The translations under genes were made by a program, and so were the position numbers. The notes under the pieces are model-generated. The model was not told where the DNA came from. It saw only the letters and a program-made list of their open reading frames with translations, and did no database searches. A DNA stretch of 64,000 bases from Kapaibacterium sp044224925 (lineage in GTDB: Bacteria; Bacteroidota; Ignavibacteria; Kapaibacteriales; Kapaibacteriaceae): NCBI GenBank assembly GCA_044224925.1, contig JBGAJM010000008.1:25366-89365 (forward strand), read 5' to 3'. Below, one piece after another: positions 25,322 to 34,497 of the stretch. Position 1 is the first letter of the stretch. The number at the start of each line of letters is the position of its first letter.

Positions 25322-25918
25322 TCAATCCGTCAAACCCTTCCCCTCCATAATGCGCGGTACGCATTTCTCGATGCGCGCTACACGTGTTGCGGTTTGCTTT
25401 GCCGACGTGAAGTGCATGAGATAGGCGCGTTGACGTCCGGGAGTGAGTGATTCAAAGGCCTTCTTCAGGGCGGGTTGCTTCTTGAATCGCTGCTGGAGTT
25501 CTTCCGGGATCGGCCGTTCCGTGATCTTCTTGAACTCAACGGTCGTTCCCGCCTTCTCCACCTCGATGGCCTCGTGAATATAGGCCTTGATGATAGGCTT
25601 GAGCTTCGTGATCTCTTGCGTCGATGTGAATTTGAAGAACCGCGACGACTGCGTGTTCTCGCCCGGCTTCTGCAGCATGTGGTGTTCGTCGCGAAGCAGC
25701 ACACCTTTGAAGAAGCCCAGCACACAATGCTCCTTGAAGAAACTGATGATCACAACGTTCTTACCGTTGAGCGTGTACACCGGTTGGTACCACTTGAGCT
25801 CTTCCGTAAGTCCCGATGCGAGCAGGAGCGCCCTGAGCGCCTGCATTTCACGTTGCCACGTCGTTGCCTTTTCAAGGAAGGCGTCGACCTTCGGATGGGG
25901 TATAGATCTCGTTTTCAT
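25322..25918 (-). CDS. YdeI/OmpD-associated (OmdA) family protein with DUF1801 domain
   Basis: 198 residues. The N-terminal DUF1801 part (about 10-115) contains LRALLLASGLTEELKW, then PVYTLNGKNVVIISFFKEH. The C-terminal OmdA part contains FKKQPALKKAFESLTPGRQR and ARIEKCVPRIMEGKG. In Salmonella, YdeI is linked to polymyxin resistance with OmpD; for most members the biochemical role is unknown. Cytoplasmic, no signal peptide. It lies 20 bases downstream of the VIT-family gene and may be cotranscribed with it. Confidence 0.85.
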   Translation of the reverse strand: MKTRSIPHPKVDAFLEKATTWQREMQALRALLLASGLTEELKWYQPVYTLNGKNVVIISFFKEHCVLGFFKGVLLRDEHHMLQKPGENTQSSRFFKFTSTQEITKLKPIIKAYIHEAIEVEKAGTTVEFKKITERPIPEELQQRFKKQPALKKAFESLTPGRQRAYLMHFTSAKQTATRVARIEKCVPRIMEGKGLTD

Positions 25919-25938
25919 GATATTCCGTAACCGAATAC

Positions 25939-26634
25939 TTACACGTTAGCACCGAATACCTTGCCGACCAGTGCGGTCACGCCCATGGCGATCGCGCCCC
26001 AGAACGTGACGCGTAGCGCACCCTTCCAGATGGTGGCGCCACCTGCCCATGCAGCGATGGATCCGAGGGCGGTCAAACTCAAGAGCGTGATAACGGTGGT
26101 GATCAACGCCACCTGGTCCTTTGCCGAAAGCACGGTGGCAAGGATCGGAATGGCCGCACCAACACTGAAGGCCGCAGCCGAGGCAAGGGCTGCCTGAACG
26201 GGACGGGCACGCAGCACCTCGGTGATGCCGAGCTCGTCGCGTGCATGGGCTGTGAGTGCGTCGCCCTCCATGAGCTTCTGTGCCACCTGTCTCGCTAACG
26301 GTAGGTCGAGTCCACGCTCCACATAGATGTTCGCCAGCTCTTCCAGTTCCCTCTCTGGTTCCTCGAGCAGTTCCTTGCGCTCGCGATCCAGATCGGCATT
26401 TTCCGTGTCGGCCTGCGATTGCACCGAGATGTACTCCCCTGCCGCCATGGACAAGGCCCCTGCCACCAGACCGGCCATACCCGTGAGCAGGATCACATCG
26501 GCCGTGGCCCCACCGGCGGCCACGCCGACCACCAGACTGGATACAGATACCACACCGTCGTTAGCGCCGAGCACAGAGGCACGCAACCAACCGATACGGT
26601 GAGCACGATGCGATTCAACGTGGAGAGCTCTCAT
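25939..26634 (-). CDS. VIT1/CCC1-family transporter (iron or manganese)
   Basis: 231 residues. The family core ASVLGANDGVVSVSSLVVGV at 20-40, then GALSMAAGEYISVQSQADTE near 65-85, a charged cytoplasmic helical segment (about 85-150), and three C-terminal helices. CCC1/VIT proteins move Fe2+ or Mn2+ out of the cytoplasm; bacterial members are less studied. A TAGATTGC box ends 4 bases before ATG 26634, so transcription probably starts at or next to the start codon. Confidence 0.9.
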   Translation of the reverse strand: MRALHVESHRAHRIGWLRASVLGANDGVVSVSSLVVGVAAGGATADVILLTGMAGLVAGALSMAAGEYISVQSQADTENADLDRERKELLEEPERELEELANIYVERGLDLPLARQVAQKLMEGDALTAHARDELGITEVLRARPVQAALASAAAFSVGAAIPILATVLSAKDQVALITTVITLLSLTALGSIAAWAGGATIWKGALRVTFWGAIAMGVTALVGKVFGANV

Positions 26635-26638
26635 GGCG

Positions 26639-26669
26639 GCAATCTACGGCATGTACTAGAGTCACGAAA
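26639..26669 (-). promoter_or_regulatory. Promoter of the VIT-family gene, abutting its start codon
   Basis: On the reverse strand TTTC (26669-26666), 19 nt, TAGATTGC (26646-26639), then CGCC and ATG. Both elements are one base off the TTTG/TAnnTTTG consensus and the spacing is right. The same -7 variant (TAGnTTGC) precedes rplU. Confidence 0.45.
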
Positions 26670-26789
26670 CAGCGATCGCACATGAACAAGTGGTAGGTGA
26701 TGCACTGGCATCGAAATGGAACATTCGTCCACGGACAGAGTCTGCACTAACGCGCGCGCGTACCGACACCTCACTTCCGCTGGACCTCA

Positions 26790-27644
26790 ATGAATGAACT
26801 GATGACCTTTCTGCTCGACACCCCCATTCTCAACACGGGCGAACAGGGGATCACGATCAAACCGCTCCTCCTCACGGTGATCATGATCGTGATCGTGGTC
26901 TTCGTGTTGCGAACGTTCCGGCGTGTGGTGATGAAGCGCATCGCAAAGCGTCCGGACGCGAATCTGGGTCCGATCAACTCCGTGATGATGCTGACGAGCT
27001 ATGTGATCATCATTGTCACAGGGGTCACGGCCATTCAATGGTCCGGACTACACCTTGGTGCCCTTGCCGTGATCTTTGGAGCATTGAGCGTTGGTATCGG
27101 TTTTGGTCTGCAGAACATCGTCAACAACTTCGTCAGCGGTATCGTCATCCTCATTGAGCGCCCCATCAAACTGGGCGATCGCATCGTGGTCGACAACATC
27201 GAGGGAAACATCGTCGACATTGCCATCCGCGCCTCAACGCTCCGCACAAATGAAGGTGTGTCGGTGATCGTTCCGAATTCGTACTTCATCGGGTCGACCG
27301 TGATCAACCGTTCGCTGGATTATGAGACGGTGCGCATGAAGGTGTTCGTGAATGTGGCCTTTGATTCAGACCCACGTCTCGTCGAAACTGTCCTCCTGGC
27401 CGTTGCGCATTCGATCGACGGTATCCATAAAGAGCCGCCTCCCATTGTGATCTTTGAATCCTTCGGTGAGTCCGCACTGAGATTCTATCTGTGGGTGTGG
27501 ACCAGCGAATTCGCACACATGCCCGATTCACTGCAGAGTGCCGTGAACTTCGGGATCCGACCCGCCTTCGCCGAGGCCGGCATTCGTGTTCCCTATCCGC
27601 AGCTCGACATCCACGTCAAGCAGCCCGGGTCGATCCTTCATTGA
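26790..27644 (+). CDS. Small-conductance mechanosensitive channel (MscS family)
   Basis: 284 residues, the E. coli MscS size class. Three helices: about 22-42, 68-88, and the pore helix near 95-125 (ALSVGIGFGLQNIVNNFVSG), in which small residues alternate and which contains the conserved QNIVNNF. The beta domain follows (ERPIKLGDRIVVDNIEGNIV, STLRTNEGVSVIVPNSYFIG). It releases osmolytes when membrane tension rises. Two nearby Met codons (MNELM) exist at the start. No clear -7 box immediately upstream. The 155 bases before it, back to the VIT gene, hold only the VIT promoter. Confidence 0.93.
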   Translation: MNELMTFLLDTPILNTGEQGITIKPLLLTVIMIVIVVFVLRTFRRVVMKRIAKRPDANLGPINSVMMLTSYVIIIVTGVTAIQWSGLHLGALAVIFGALSVGIGFGLQNIVNNFVSGIVILIERPIKLGDRIVVDNIEGNIVDIAIRASTLRTNEGVSVIVPNSYFIGSTVINRSLDYETVRMKVFVNVAFDSDPRLVETVLLAVAHSIDGIHKEPPPIVIFESFGESALRFYLWVWTSEFAHMPDSLQSAVNFGIRPAFAEAGIRVPYPQLDIHVKQPGSILH

Positions 27645-27711
27645 GTGACGTCGTGTTCGATCCGTAAAGAGCACGGCATCTGCCACCGCCGTTGATCCGC
27701 TGATAAACATC

Positions 27712-27743
27712 ATTGCCTTCCGCCCTGCCGCCCTCTATGTTCG
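27712..27743 (+). promoter_or_regulatory. Promoter of the OmpA-like gene
   Basis: ATTG at 27712-27715, 20 nt, TATGTTCG at 27736-27743 (7 of 8 bases of TAnnTTTG). The start codon is 24 bases downstream with a GAGAGG Shine-Dalgarno sequence between, so this gene, unlike several others here, has a conventional leader. Confidence 0.45.
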
Positions 27744-27766
27744 TTTCGAACACTAGAGAGGTTCGT

Positions 27767-28828
27767 ATGAGACGCCACATTGCTTTCCTGCTCTGCTTCG
27801 TTGCTGCGCCATTGATGGTCGTGGCGCAAGGCACGCCGACGATCTCGTCGAAGTACGACTTTGTGGCCGGCGAAAAAGTGATCTTCTTTGATGACTTCAG
27901 TACCGAGAACATCGGTGATTTCCCGGTGCAGTGGAACACCACAGGATCGGGTGAGATCGTGACGACGAACCTTGCCGAAGGACGTTGGTTCAAGATCACG
28001 AACGCTCGCGGGATCACAACACTGGATCAGCCACTGAAGCTTCCCGAGAACTACACCATCGAATTCGATGTGATCCCGCAGAAGTATCTCCCCAAGAACA
28101 CGAGCACCTACTTCAACTTCTTCGTGCTCAGTACGACGAAGCCGAAGGATCTCATGTATGGACTTGCACGTCCGGGCGACGCTGCCGTGAAGTTCAGTTT
28201 TGAGTACAGCAACTATTATGCAGCGTACTATCGTGACGGAACGCCGGAGATGAAGGGTATTGAGCCGGCACCACGACTCCTTGAAGACAAGAAGTACCAT
28301 ATTGCCGTGTGGGTGCAGAAGGAACGGATCCGGTTGTACATCGGCGAATCGAAGGTGTTCGATCTGCCCAAGGCCATGTCGAAGGCCTATGCCTACAACA
28401 TGATCCGGTTCGATAATGGCACGCCGCTCATCAGCAATGTCCGCATAGCCACCGGACTTCCCGACATGCGCAGCAAGCTCCTCACCGAAGGGAAGCTTGT
28501 GAGCTATGGCATCTACTTCGATGTGAACAAGGATGTTGTCAAGCCCGAGTCTGCCGGAACTCTCAAGATGATCTCTGATGTGCTGACCGAGAATCCATCC
28601 GTGCGCATTCAGATCGTGGGGTACACGGATAGCGATGGCGACGATGCATCGAACCTTGATCTGTCGAAACGCCGCGCAGCAGCGGTGAAGAATGCACTGG
28701 TATCGGGCTATGGTATCGCCGCTGACCGCATTGAGACCGATGGAAAAGGCGAGACACAACCGGTTGCGCCCAATACGACGAGCGTGAACAAGGCCTTGAA
28801 CCGTCGCGTTGAATTCATCAAACGATAA
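27767..28828 (+). CDS. OmpA-family protein
   Basis: 353 residues. Signal peptide at about 1-21 (ends MVVAQ). A beta-rich N-terminal domain contains FFDDFSTENIGDFPVQWN and resembles a concanavalin-like (3-keto-disaccharide hydrolase/LamG) sandwich. A C-terminal OmpA-like peptidoglycan-binding domain occupies about 245-353: SYGIYFDVNKDVVKPES, VGYTDSDGDD, LDLSKRRAAAVKNAL, NRRVEFIKR. It is periplasmic or attached to the outer membrane. A Shine-Dalgarno GAGAGG decides ATG 27767. It ends 5 bases before the next gene. Confidence 0.88.
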   Translation: MRRHIAFLLCFVAAPLMVVAQGTPTISSKYDFVAGEKVIFFDDFSTENIGDFPVQWNTTGSGEIVTTNLAEGRWFKITNARGITTLDQPLKLPENYTIEFDVIPQKYLPKNTSTYFNFFVLSTTKPKDLMYGLARPGDAAVKFSFEYSNYYAAYYRDGTPEMKGIEPAPRLLEDKKYHIAVWVQKERIRLYIGESKVFDLPKAMSKAYAYNMIRFDNGTPLISNVRIATGLPDMRSKLLTEGKLVSYGIYFDVNKDVVKPESAGTLKMISDVLTENPSVRIQIVGYTDSDGDDASNLDLSKRRAAAVKNALVSGYGIAADRIETDGKGETQPVAPNTTSVNKALNRRVEFIKR

Positions 28829-28833
28829 CGACC

Positions 28834-29853
28834 ATGCTTCCCTTCCGCCTTCTCCTTGCCCTTGGAGTGATGTGGTTCACAACGTCGGCGATCGGTAGTG
28901 CCCAGCGGTCCTCCTCCTATGCGAGCGATCATGTGGGCACGTGGGACTACCAATACTACACGGAGAAGGCGGCAGGGGGCTATCGGTCAGAGTCGAACTA
29001 TTCATTGTCGGCCACACAACTCGCTTCCTTCAAACACAAGCTGGAAGCCATTGTCGAGTGTTTGCATCAGAATCCTACCGTACGTCCACCCGTCGGGTTC
29101 GAGCCGACGGTGCGTGCAAGTGTGTGGACCGATGCCTATGCCAACCATTACAACCCGGCACTCCTCAAGGACAAGATCCCGCAGGGCGAGATCGTGCTCC
29201 AATTCTGTCCGTTCTATCATGTTGCAAAGAAAGGCACCATTGAGAAGGGTTGTATCGAGGTGTCGCATCTTGATGTGAAGGTCAATGACCTGTTCTCGAC
29301 GATCGACCGTGCGACATACGATCGCATGTCGCCCGACCAATTCAACGCGACCGCTGTTCAGATGCCGGTGGTCTACAAGACCTTCGCACCCGGCGTGACG
29401 CTGTATGAGAATGGGACCATCGTGGTGGCCGACCCGAAGCGACCGTACTTGGTGCCGATCACGGTGAGAGAGTACTACAACATGGCCATCCCGTATTGGG
29501 AAGTGCAGGCGGCGAAGGACGGCAATACGGCAGTGCTCGACTATGTGAAGAAGGACCTGGCCGCCTTCACCGCAGCGGAGTTGGACATGCCGGCCTATGT
29601 AGGTGCGCACACAGAGACGTCGATGATCCTTGTCACATCGCGACCTACGAAGCAACGCTGGATGCGCTTGGACCCGAACTACTTCGATCGGTCGCGCCCG
29701 CGAGAGTCCGTGCAACTCATCACGATCTACACGATGATCGATGCATTCGTCGACGCAGCGCCAACACCATCAGAGGCCACGGACTCAGGATATCACTGGC
29801 ACTTCGCTCGTGTCATGGACTGGGCATTGTTCGGTAAGCTGCTCGACAGATAA
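28834..29853 (+). CDS. Secreted protein of unknown function
   Basis: 339 residues, family not recognised. Signal peptide at about 1-23 (ends AIGSAQ). The mature part is mixed alpha/beta with no transmembrane segment. Noticeable features are two cysteines (VECLHQNP, FCPFYH), a PYLVPITVREYYNMAIPYW segment and a YHWHFARVMDW stretch near the C-terminus. It starts 5 bases after the OmpA-like gene and is almost certainly in the same operon, so a periplasmic or outer-membrane role is likely. Confidence 0.75.
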   Translation: MLPFRLLLALGVMWFTTSAIGSAQRSSSYASDHVGTWDYQYYTEKAAGGYRSESNYSLSATQLASFKHKLEAIVECLHQNPTVRPPVGFEPTVRASVWTDAYANHYNPALLKDKIPQGEIVLQFCPFYHVAKKGTIEKGCIEVSHLDVKVNDLFSTIDRATYDRMSPDQFNATAVQMPVVYKTFAPGVTLYENGTIVVADPKRPYLVPITVREYYNMAIPYWEVQAAKDGNTAVLDYVKKDLAAFTAAELDMPAYVGAHTETSMILVTSRPTKQRWMRLDPNYFDRSRPRESVQLITIYTMIDAFVDAAPTPSEATDSGYHWHFARVMDWALFGKLLDR

Positions 29854-29863
29854 CACGCGCCTC

Positions 29864-31279
29864 TTACTTCCATCCGCCGCCCAATGCTTGATACACATTC
29901 ACGTAGGTGTGCATCTGTTGTGCCTTCGTGTCGATGAGTTCGATCTTGGCCTCGAGCGCATCACGCTGCGTCATGAGCACCTCCATGTAGTCCGCACGAG
30001 CAGAGAGGAAGAGATCACCGGAGATCGTCACGGACTCTGTAAGGGCTGCAACCTGCTCCTGCTTTCGTAGGAAACTGTTCTGAAGGTTGTTGATCTTGGC
30101 GAGCTGATTGGACACTTCGATGTAGGCGTTCAAGATCGTTCGCTCGTAGTTGTAGGCCGATTGGATCTGCTTTGCGCTCGAGTTCAGATATGCGGCCGTG
30201 ATGGCATTTCTGTTGATCACCGGCACGGCAAGTTCACCGGCCATGCTATACACCATCGATTCCGGTGAGGTGACAAGGTAGCGAGGATTGAAGGCCTGAT
30301 AACCGATGCCGGCAATGATGTTCAACGACGGATAGAAGCGGGCCTTGGCCACGTCTACGTCAAGATCGGCGGCTCGTAGTTCGAGCTCTGCTTGCCGCAC
30401 ATCCGGTCGGTTCTCGAGTAGCTGCGTTGGAATTCCGGCGTGCAAAGAATCGGTCGTGAGCTGCAGGAACCTCTTTGAATCCCGCTCTACATGTTGCGGG
30501 AAACGGCCGACCAGGAAGTTGATGTGATTCTCGGTCTCCGTGATGCGCTGCAGGATCTCGTATCGCCGACTTTCGTTCTTCAATACTTCTGCTTCAAACT
30601 TCTTCACCGCAAGCTCTGTTGCCCGCGCCGCCTGTTTCTGAAGTTCGACCGTACGAAGTGCATTCTTCTGGATCTCGATATTGGCGTTCACGGCCTCAAG
30701 CAGATTGTCCAATGCCATGAGCTCGTAGTAGCTCGAGGCGATCTCGGCCACGAGATTGGTGATCATGTAATTCGTACCCTCGATCGTCGAGAGGTAGCGC
30801 ATGGCCGAGGCCTGCGTTGCATTGCGGAGCTTCTTCCAAATGTCCACTTCCCACGAGACATCAGCACCAATGGCAAGATCGGGGAGCGGTGTTGGAAGTT
30901 TTTGTCCCGTGGTCACGTCGACGTTCTCGTCGACGGCACCGTTCCGGGTGTACCGACCCGACTTCTCTACACCTGCACCTGCGCGGAAGTTTACGAACGG
31001 CAGGTATTCCCCTCGTTTCGCATCGACCTCGTTCGAGGCGATGGTGATCTCCTGCAACACGATGTTCAGTTCCTGATTGTTCCGCAGACCTGAGTCGATG
31101 AGTGCAATGAGATTCGAGTCGTTGTAGAACGAACGCCAACGCAGCGCCCCGGTGTTCACGGAGTCCGACGGTGTTGAGTAGCCCGGTGGCACGCTTACGT
31201 CGGCGGTCTTATGCACGATCGTCGGTACACACGATGTGAGGGTGATCAGTGCTGATACGGCAACGGCGATCCACTTCAT
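29864..31279 (-). CDS. Outer-membrane efflux lipoprotein (TolC/OprM/NodT family)
   Basis: 471 residues. Lipobox TLTSC (lipidated C17). Two repeats of the outer-membrane efflux domain contain the long alpha-helical barrel segments (NQELNIVLQEITIASNEVDA; QLLENRPDVRQAELELRAAD, a strong NodT-type signature; RADYMEVLMTQRDALEAKIE). It forms the exit duct of a tripartite pump. Its start overlaps the stop of the RND gene by 4 bases. Last gene of the efflux operon, 10 bases from a convergent gene. Confidence 0.95.
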   Translation of the reverse strand: MKWIAVAVSALITLTSCVPTIVHKTADVSVPPGYSTPSDSVNTGALRWRSFYNDSNLIALIDSGLRNNQELNIVLQEITIASNEVDAKRGEYLPFVNFRAGAGVEKSGRYTRNGAVDENVDVTTGQKLPTPLPDLAIGADVSWEVDIWKKLRNATQASAMRYLSTIEGTNYMITNLVAEIASSYYELMALDNLLEAVNANIEIQKNALRTVELQKQAARATELAVKKFEAEVLKNESRRYEILQRITETENHINFLVGRFPQHVERDSKRFLQLTTDSLHAGIPTQLLENRPDVRQAELELRAADLDVDVAKARFYPSLNIIAGIGYQAFNPRYLVTSPESMVYSMAGELAVPVINRNAITAAYLNSSAKQIQSAYNYERTILNAYIEVSNQLAKINNLQNSFLRKQEQVAALTESVTISGDLFLSARADYMEVLMTQRDALEAKIELIDTKAQQMHTYVNVYQALGGGWK

Positions 31280-34200
31280 TCAGTTGCCCCCTTCCCTGTG
31301 GCATGTTTCCGATGTGCGTACTCCTCTGTGAGCGGCTCTTGGAGCTCGTCACTGATGAGCTTGCGTCCCTTGATGAGATCGGCGAAGAGATAGTAGAGTC
31401 CCGGAATGACAAGCACTCCGAGCAACGTTCCAATGAGCATCCCACCCATCGACGATGTTCCGATGGTGCGATTCCCGATGGCGCCCGGGCCGGTGGAGAT
31501 CACCAGCGGGATCAAGCCCGCAATGAAGGCGAACGACGTCATGAGGATCGGTCGGAATCGCGCCCGTGCGCCTTCGATGGCGGCCTCGAGGATCGGCGCA
31601 CCTTCTTGCTGACGTTGCACGGCGAACTCGACGATCAGCACGGCGTTCTTTCCGAGCAGACCGACGAGCATGATGAGACCGACCTGCGCATAGATATCGT
31701 TCGCAAGCCCCATGAACTCAAGGAAGATGAAGGCACCGAACACTCCAACGGGGAGCGATAGGATCACCGCCAACGGCAAGACGAAGCTCTCATACTGTGC
31801 GGCAAGGACGAGGTAGACGAAGATGAGCACCACGATGAAGACGTAGAGTGCTTCATTGCCACGCGATGCTTCATCATACGACAGACCTTCCCAGGCGATG
31901 TCATAGTTGCGCGGGAGCGTCTGCTTGGCGACCTCACGTACTGCCTGGATGGCGTCTCCCGTTGTGTACCCCTTCGATGGAAGACCTTGAATGGCCGCTG
32001 AGTTGTACAGGTTGTACCGCGTCACCTCATTCGGGCCTTGCGTCTTGCGAAGCTTCATGAACGACGAATACGGCACCATCTCTCCGCGATCGTTCTTCAC
32101 GAAGAGGTTCTCGAGGTCAGAAGGATATCGACGGTACTCCGGCGCCGATTGCACGTAGACCTTGAAGAATCGATCGAAGCGAATGAAGCCTTGCTCATAG
32201 GTACTTCCGATCAGGATGTTCAGGTTGTCCATGGCCTTTCCGATCGATACGCCTTTCTGCATTGCGGCATTGTTGTCGATGATCAGTTCGTACTGCGGAT
32301 AGTTGGCCGCGAAGAACGTGAAGAGACCGGTGAGTTCCTTTCGCTTGCCAAGTGCCTTCATGAACTCATTGTTCACCTTCTCGAACTCTTGATAGTTCGT
32401 GGTGTTGTTCTTGTCGAGCAATCGAAGCGAGAATCCTCCCGAAGAACCAAAGCCCGGAACGGCCGGTGGCTCGAAGAACTCGACCGTTGCACCGATGTTG
32501 CGTGTCTTCGTTTCAAGTTCTTCCATCACTTCATGAACGTTATGGGTTCGGTTGGCCCACGGCTTCAAGTTGATAAGACAGGTTCCCGCATTCGATCCAC
32601 GTCCCTCCGTCATGATCTCGTATCCGGCAAGTGCCGAGACCGATTCGATGTCCGGGATCTGCTTACAGATGTGTTGCAGTTCCAGCGACACCTGATTCGT
32701 ACGTTCAAGCGTCGAACCGGGCGGTGTTTGAATGATGGCATAGATCGTTCCCTGATCTTCTCCAGGAATGAAGCCCGATGGAATGATCCGCACCACAAGC
32801 ACAATGGCCGCACCGAAGACGACCAGTACCGTAACCGTGAGCCATCGGTGGTGAACGGTGCGACGAAGCACCCAGACATAGGCAGCCGTCAGTTTTTCAA
32901 ATGCTCGGTCAAACGAGTGCAAGGCATTCGAGAGCTTCGATGGTTTCTTCGTGACGTGTCCTTCACCGTGCGTGTTCTTCAAGATGATAGCACACAGCAC
33001 GGGTGTAAGGGTAAGGGCAACAACGGCGGAAAGGATGATGGATCCCGCCATGGTGATGGAGAACTGTCGGTAGAATGTTCCGACCGGACCGGACATGAAG
33101 GCAATGGGCACGAAGACCGACACCATGACGAGTGTGATGGCGATGATGGCGCCACTGATCTCGCCCATCACCGCTCGCACGGCCTGATACGGAGTGAGGT
33201 GTTCCTCCGACATCTTGGCGTGGACGGCCTCGACCACCACAATGGCATCATCCACCACGATGCCGATGGCCAACACAAGGGCGAAGAGCGTGATGAGATT
33301 GATCGACAGTCCGAACATCTGCAGGATGAAGAAGGCGCCGATCAACGACACGGGCACGGCAAGCGTAGGGATCAGCGTAGAACGCCAGTCGGCAAGGAAG
33401 ATGAAGACCACAAGTGCCACGAGGATGAAGGCATCACGCAGTGTGTGCGTCACTTGTTCGATCGAGGCATCAAGGAACTGCGATACGTCGTAGCTGATCT
33501 TGTAGTCCATCCCGTTCGGGAAGTTTTCATGCATCTCTTCGAGCTTCTTCTTGATGTTCTCGATCACTTCGGTCGCATTGCTCCCATACGTCTGCTTGAG
33601 AACGATGGCCGCTGATGGATGTCCGTCGAGATTCGAATAGATGTCGATGAACTCTGAGCCGAGTTCTACCGTTGCAACATCGCGCAAGCGAATGCTCTCT
33701 CCTTCGGAGTTCGCCCGCAAGATGATGTTCTCATACTGTTCCGGAGTGTTGTATCGACCAACATAACTGAGAACATATTCAAGCGATTGAGCGCTCTTTC
33801 CGGAGCTAAGGCCAAGTCGACCCGGTCGTGCGATGATGCTCTGCTCTTGCATCGCCTCCATCACCTCTTCCGCCGAGATGTTATACGCGCGCATGCGGTC
33901 GGGCTTCAGCCATACGCGCATGGCAAAGCTTCGTGCACCAAGGATGGTGGCCGATGCAATGCCCTTGATGCGCTTGATCTCGGGAATGAGATTGACGTTG
34001 GCATAGTTGTACAGAAATGTCTGATCGGCGGAGGGATCTGTGGAATACAGATTCACATACATGAGCATCGACGGGAGGAGAGGTGTGATCACCACCCCTT
34101 CGCGTTGCACAAGGGTCGGCAAGAGCGGCATCACTTGGTCGACTCGTGTCTTCACACGCACGACGGCTTGGTCGGGATCCGTACCCGGTTCGAAGATCAC

Positions 34201-34473
34201 ACGAATGGTCGCTTCTCCGGCACTGGTTGCGTCCGACACGATGTAGCGCATACCGGGAACGCCGTTGATCGCTTGTTCGAGCGAGATCAACGTCGACTTG
34301 ATCAACACGTCGGCACTTGCACCGGGATAGGCAATGGCAATGTTGACCGTGGTCGGGGAGATCGGTGGGAACTGCGTCGTGGGCAGATTGTGAATGGCCA
34401 GCGATCCCAGGAAGACGATCACCACCGAGATGACGATGGCGAAGACCGGTCTGTACAGGATGTTCTTGAACAT
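31276..34473 (-). CDS. RND multidrug efflux transporter, HAE1 (AcrB-like) family
   Basis: 1065 residues, full length for AcrB-like proteins. It starts MFKNILYRPVFAIVISVVIV and has twelve helices in two halves and two large periplasmic loops. The proton-relay aspartates of TM4 are present (D408, D409 in GIVVDDAIVVVEA), as is the TM10 lysine (VGLLGKNAVLIVEF). PIAFMSGPVGTFYRQFS and QRQQEGAPILEAAIEGARAR are typical of HAE1. It exports hydrophobic and amphiphilic compounds using the proton gradient. Second gene of the MFP-RND-OMF operon. Substrates cannot be predicted. Confidence 0.97.
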   Translation of the reverse strand: MFKNILYRPVFAIVISVVIVFLGSLAIHNLPTTQFPPISPTTVNIAIAYPGASADVLIKSTLISLEQAINGVPGMRYIVSDATSAGEATIRVIFEPGTDPDQAVVRVKTRVDQVMPLLPTLVQREGVVITPLLPSMLMYVNLYSTDPSADQTFLYNYANVNLIPEIKRIKGIASATILGARSFAMRVWLKPDRMRAYNISAEEVMEAMQEQSIIARPGRLGLSSGKSAQSLEYVLSYVGRYNTPEQYENIILRANSEGESIRLRDVATVELGSEFIDIYSNLDGHPSAAIVLKQTYGSNATEVIENIKKKLEEMHENFPNGMDYKISYDVSQFLDASIEQVTHTLRDAFILVALVVFIFLADWRSTLIPTLAVPVSLIGAFFILQMFGLSINLITLFALVLAIGIVVDDAIVVVEAVHAKMSEEHLTPYQAVRAVMGEISGAIIAITLVMVSVFVPIAFMSGPVGTFYRQFSITMAGSIILSAVVALTLTPVLCAIILKNTHGEGHVTKKPSKLSNALHSFDRAFEKLTAAYVWVLRRTVHHRWLTVTVLVVFGAAIVLVVRIIPSGFIPGEDQGTIYAIIQTPPGSTLERTNQVSLELQHICKQIPDIESVSALAGYEIMTEGRGSNAGTCLINLKPWANRTHNVHEVMEELETKTRNIGATVEFFEPPAVPGFGSSGGFSLRLLDKNNTTNYQEFEKVNNEFMKALGKRKELTGLFTFFAANYPQYELIIDNNAAMQKGVSIGKAMDNLNILIGSTYEQGFIRFDRFFKVYVQSAPEYRRYPSDLENLFVKNDRGEMVPYSSFMKLRKTQGPNEVTRYNLYNSAAIQGLPSKGYTTGDAIQAVREVAKQTLPRNYDIAWEGLSYDEASRGNEALYVFIVVLIFVYLVLAAQYESFVLPLAVILSLPVGVFGAFIFLEFMGLANDIYAQVGLIMLVGLLGKNAVLIVEFAVQRQQEGAPILEAAIEGARARFRPILMTSFAFIAGLIPLVISTGPGAIGNRTIGTSSMGGMLIGTLLGVLVIPGLYYLFADLIKGRKLISDELQEPLTEEYAHRKHATGKGATE

Positions 34474-34497
34474 GGCGTCCGTGCAATAAGGTGGTGA

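Noticed and set aside
32038..33615. A 525-codon plus-strand frame inside the RND pump gene
   Set aside because: Antisense to a complete AcrB-like gene with all key residues; the translation is low-complexity in His, Asp, Gly and Arg.
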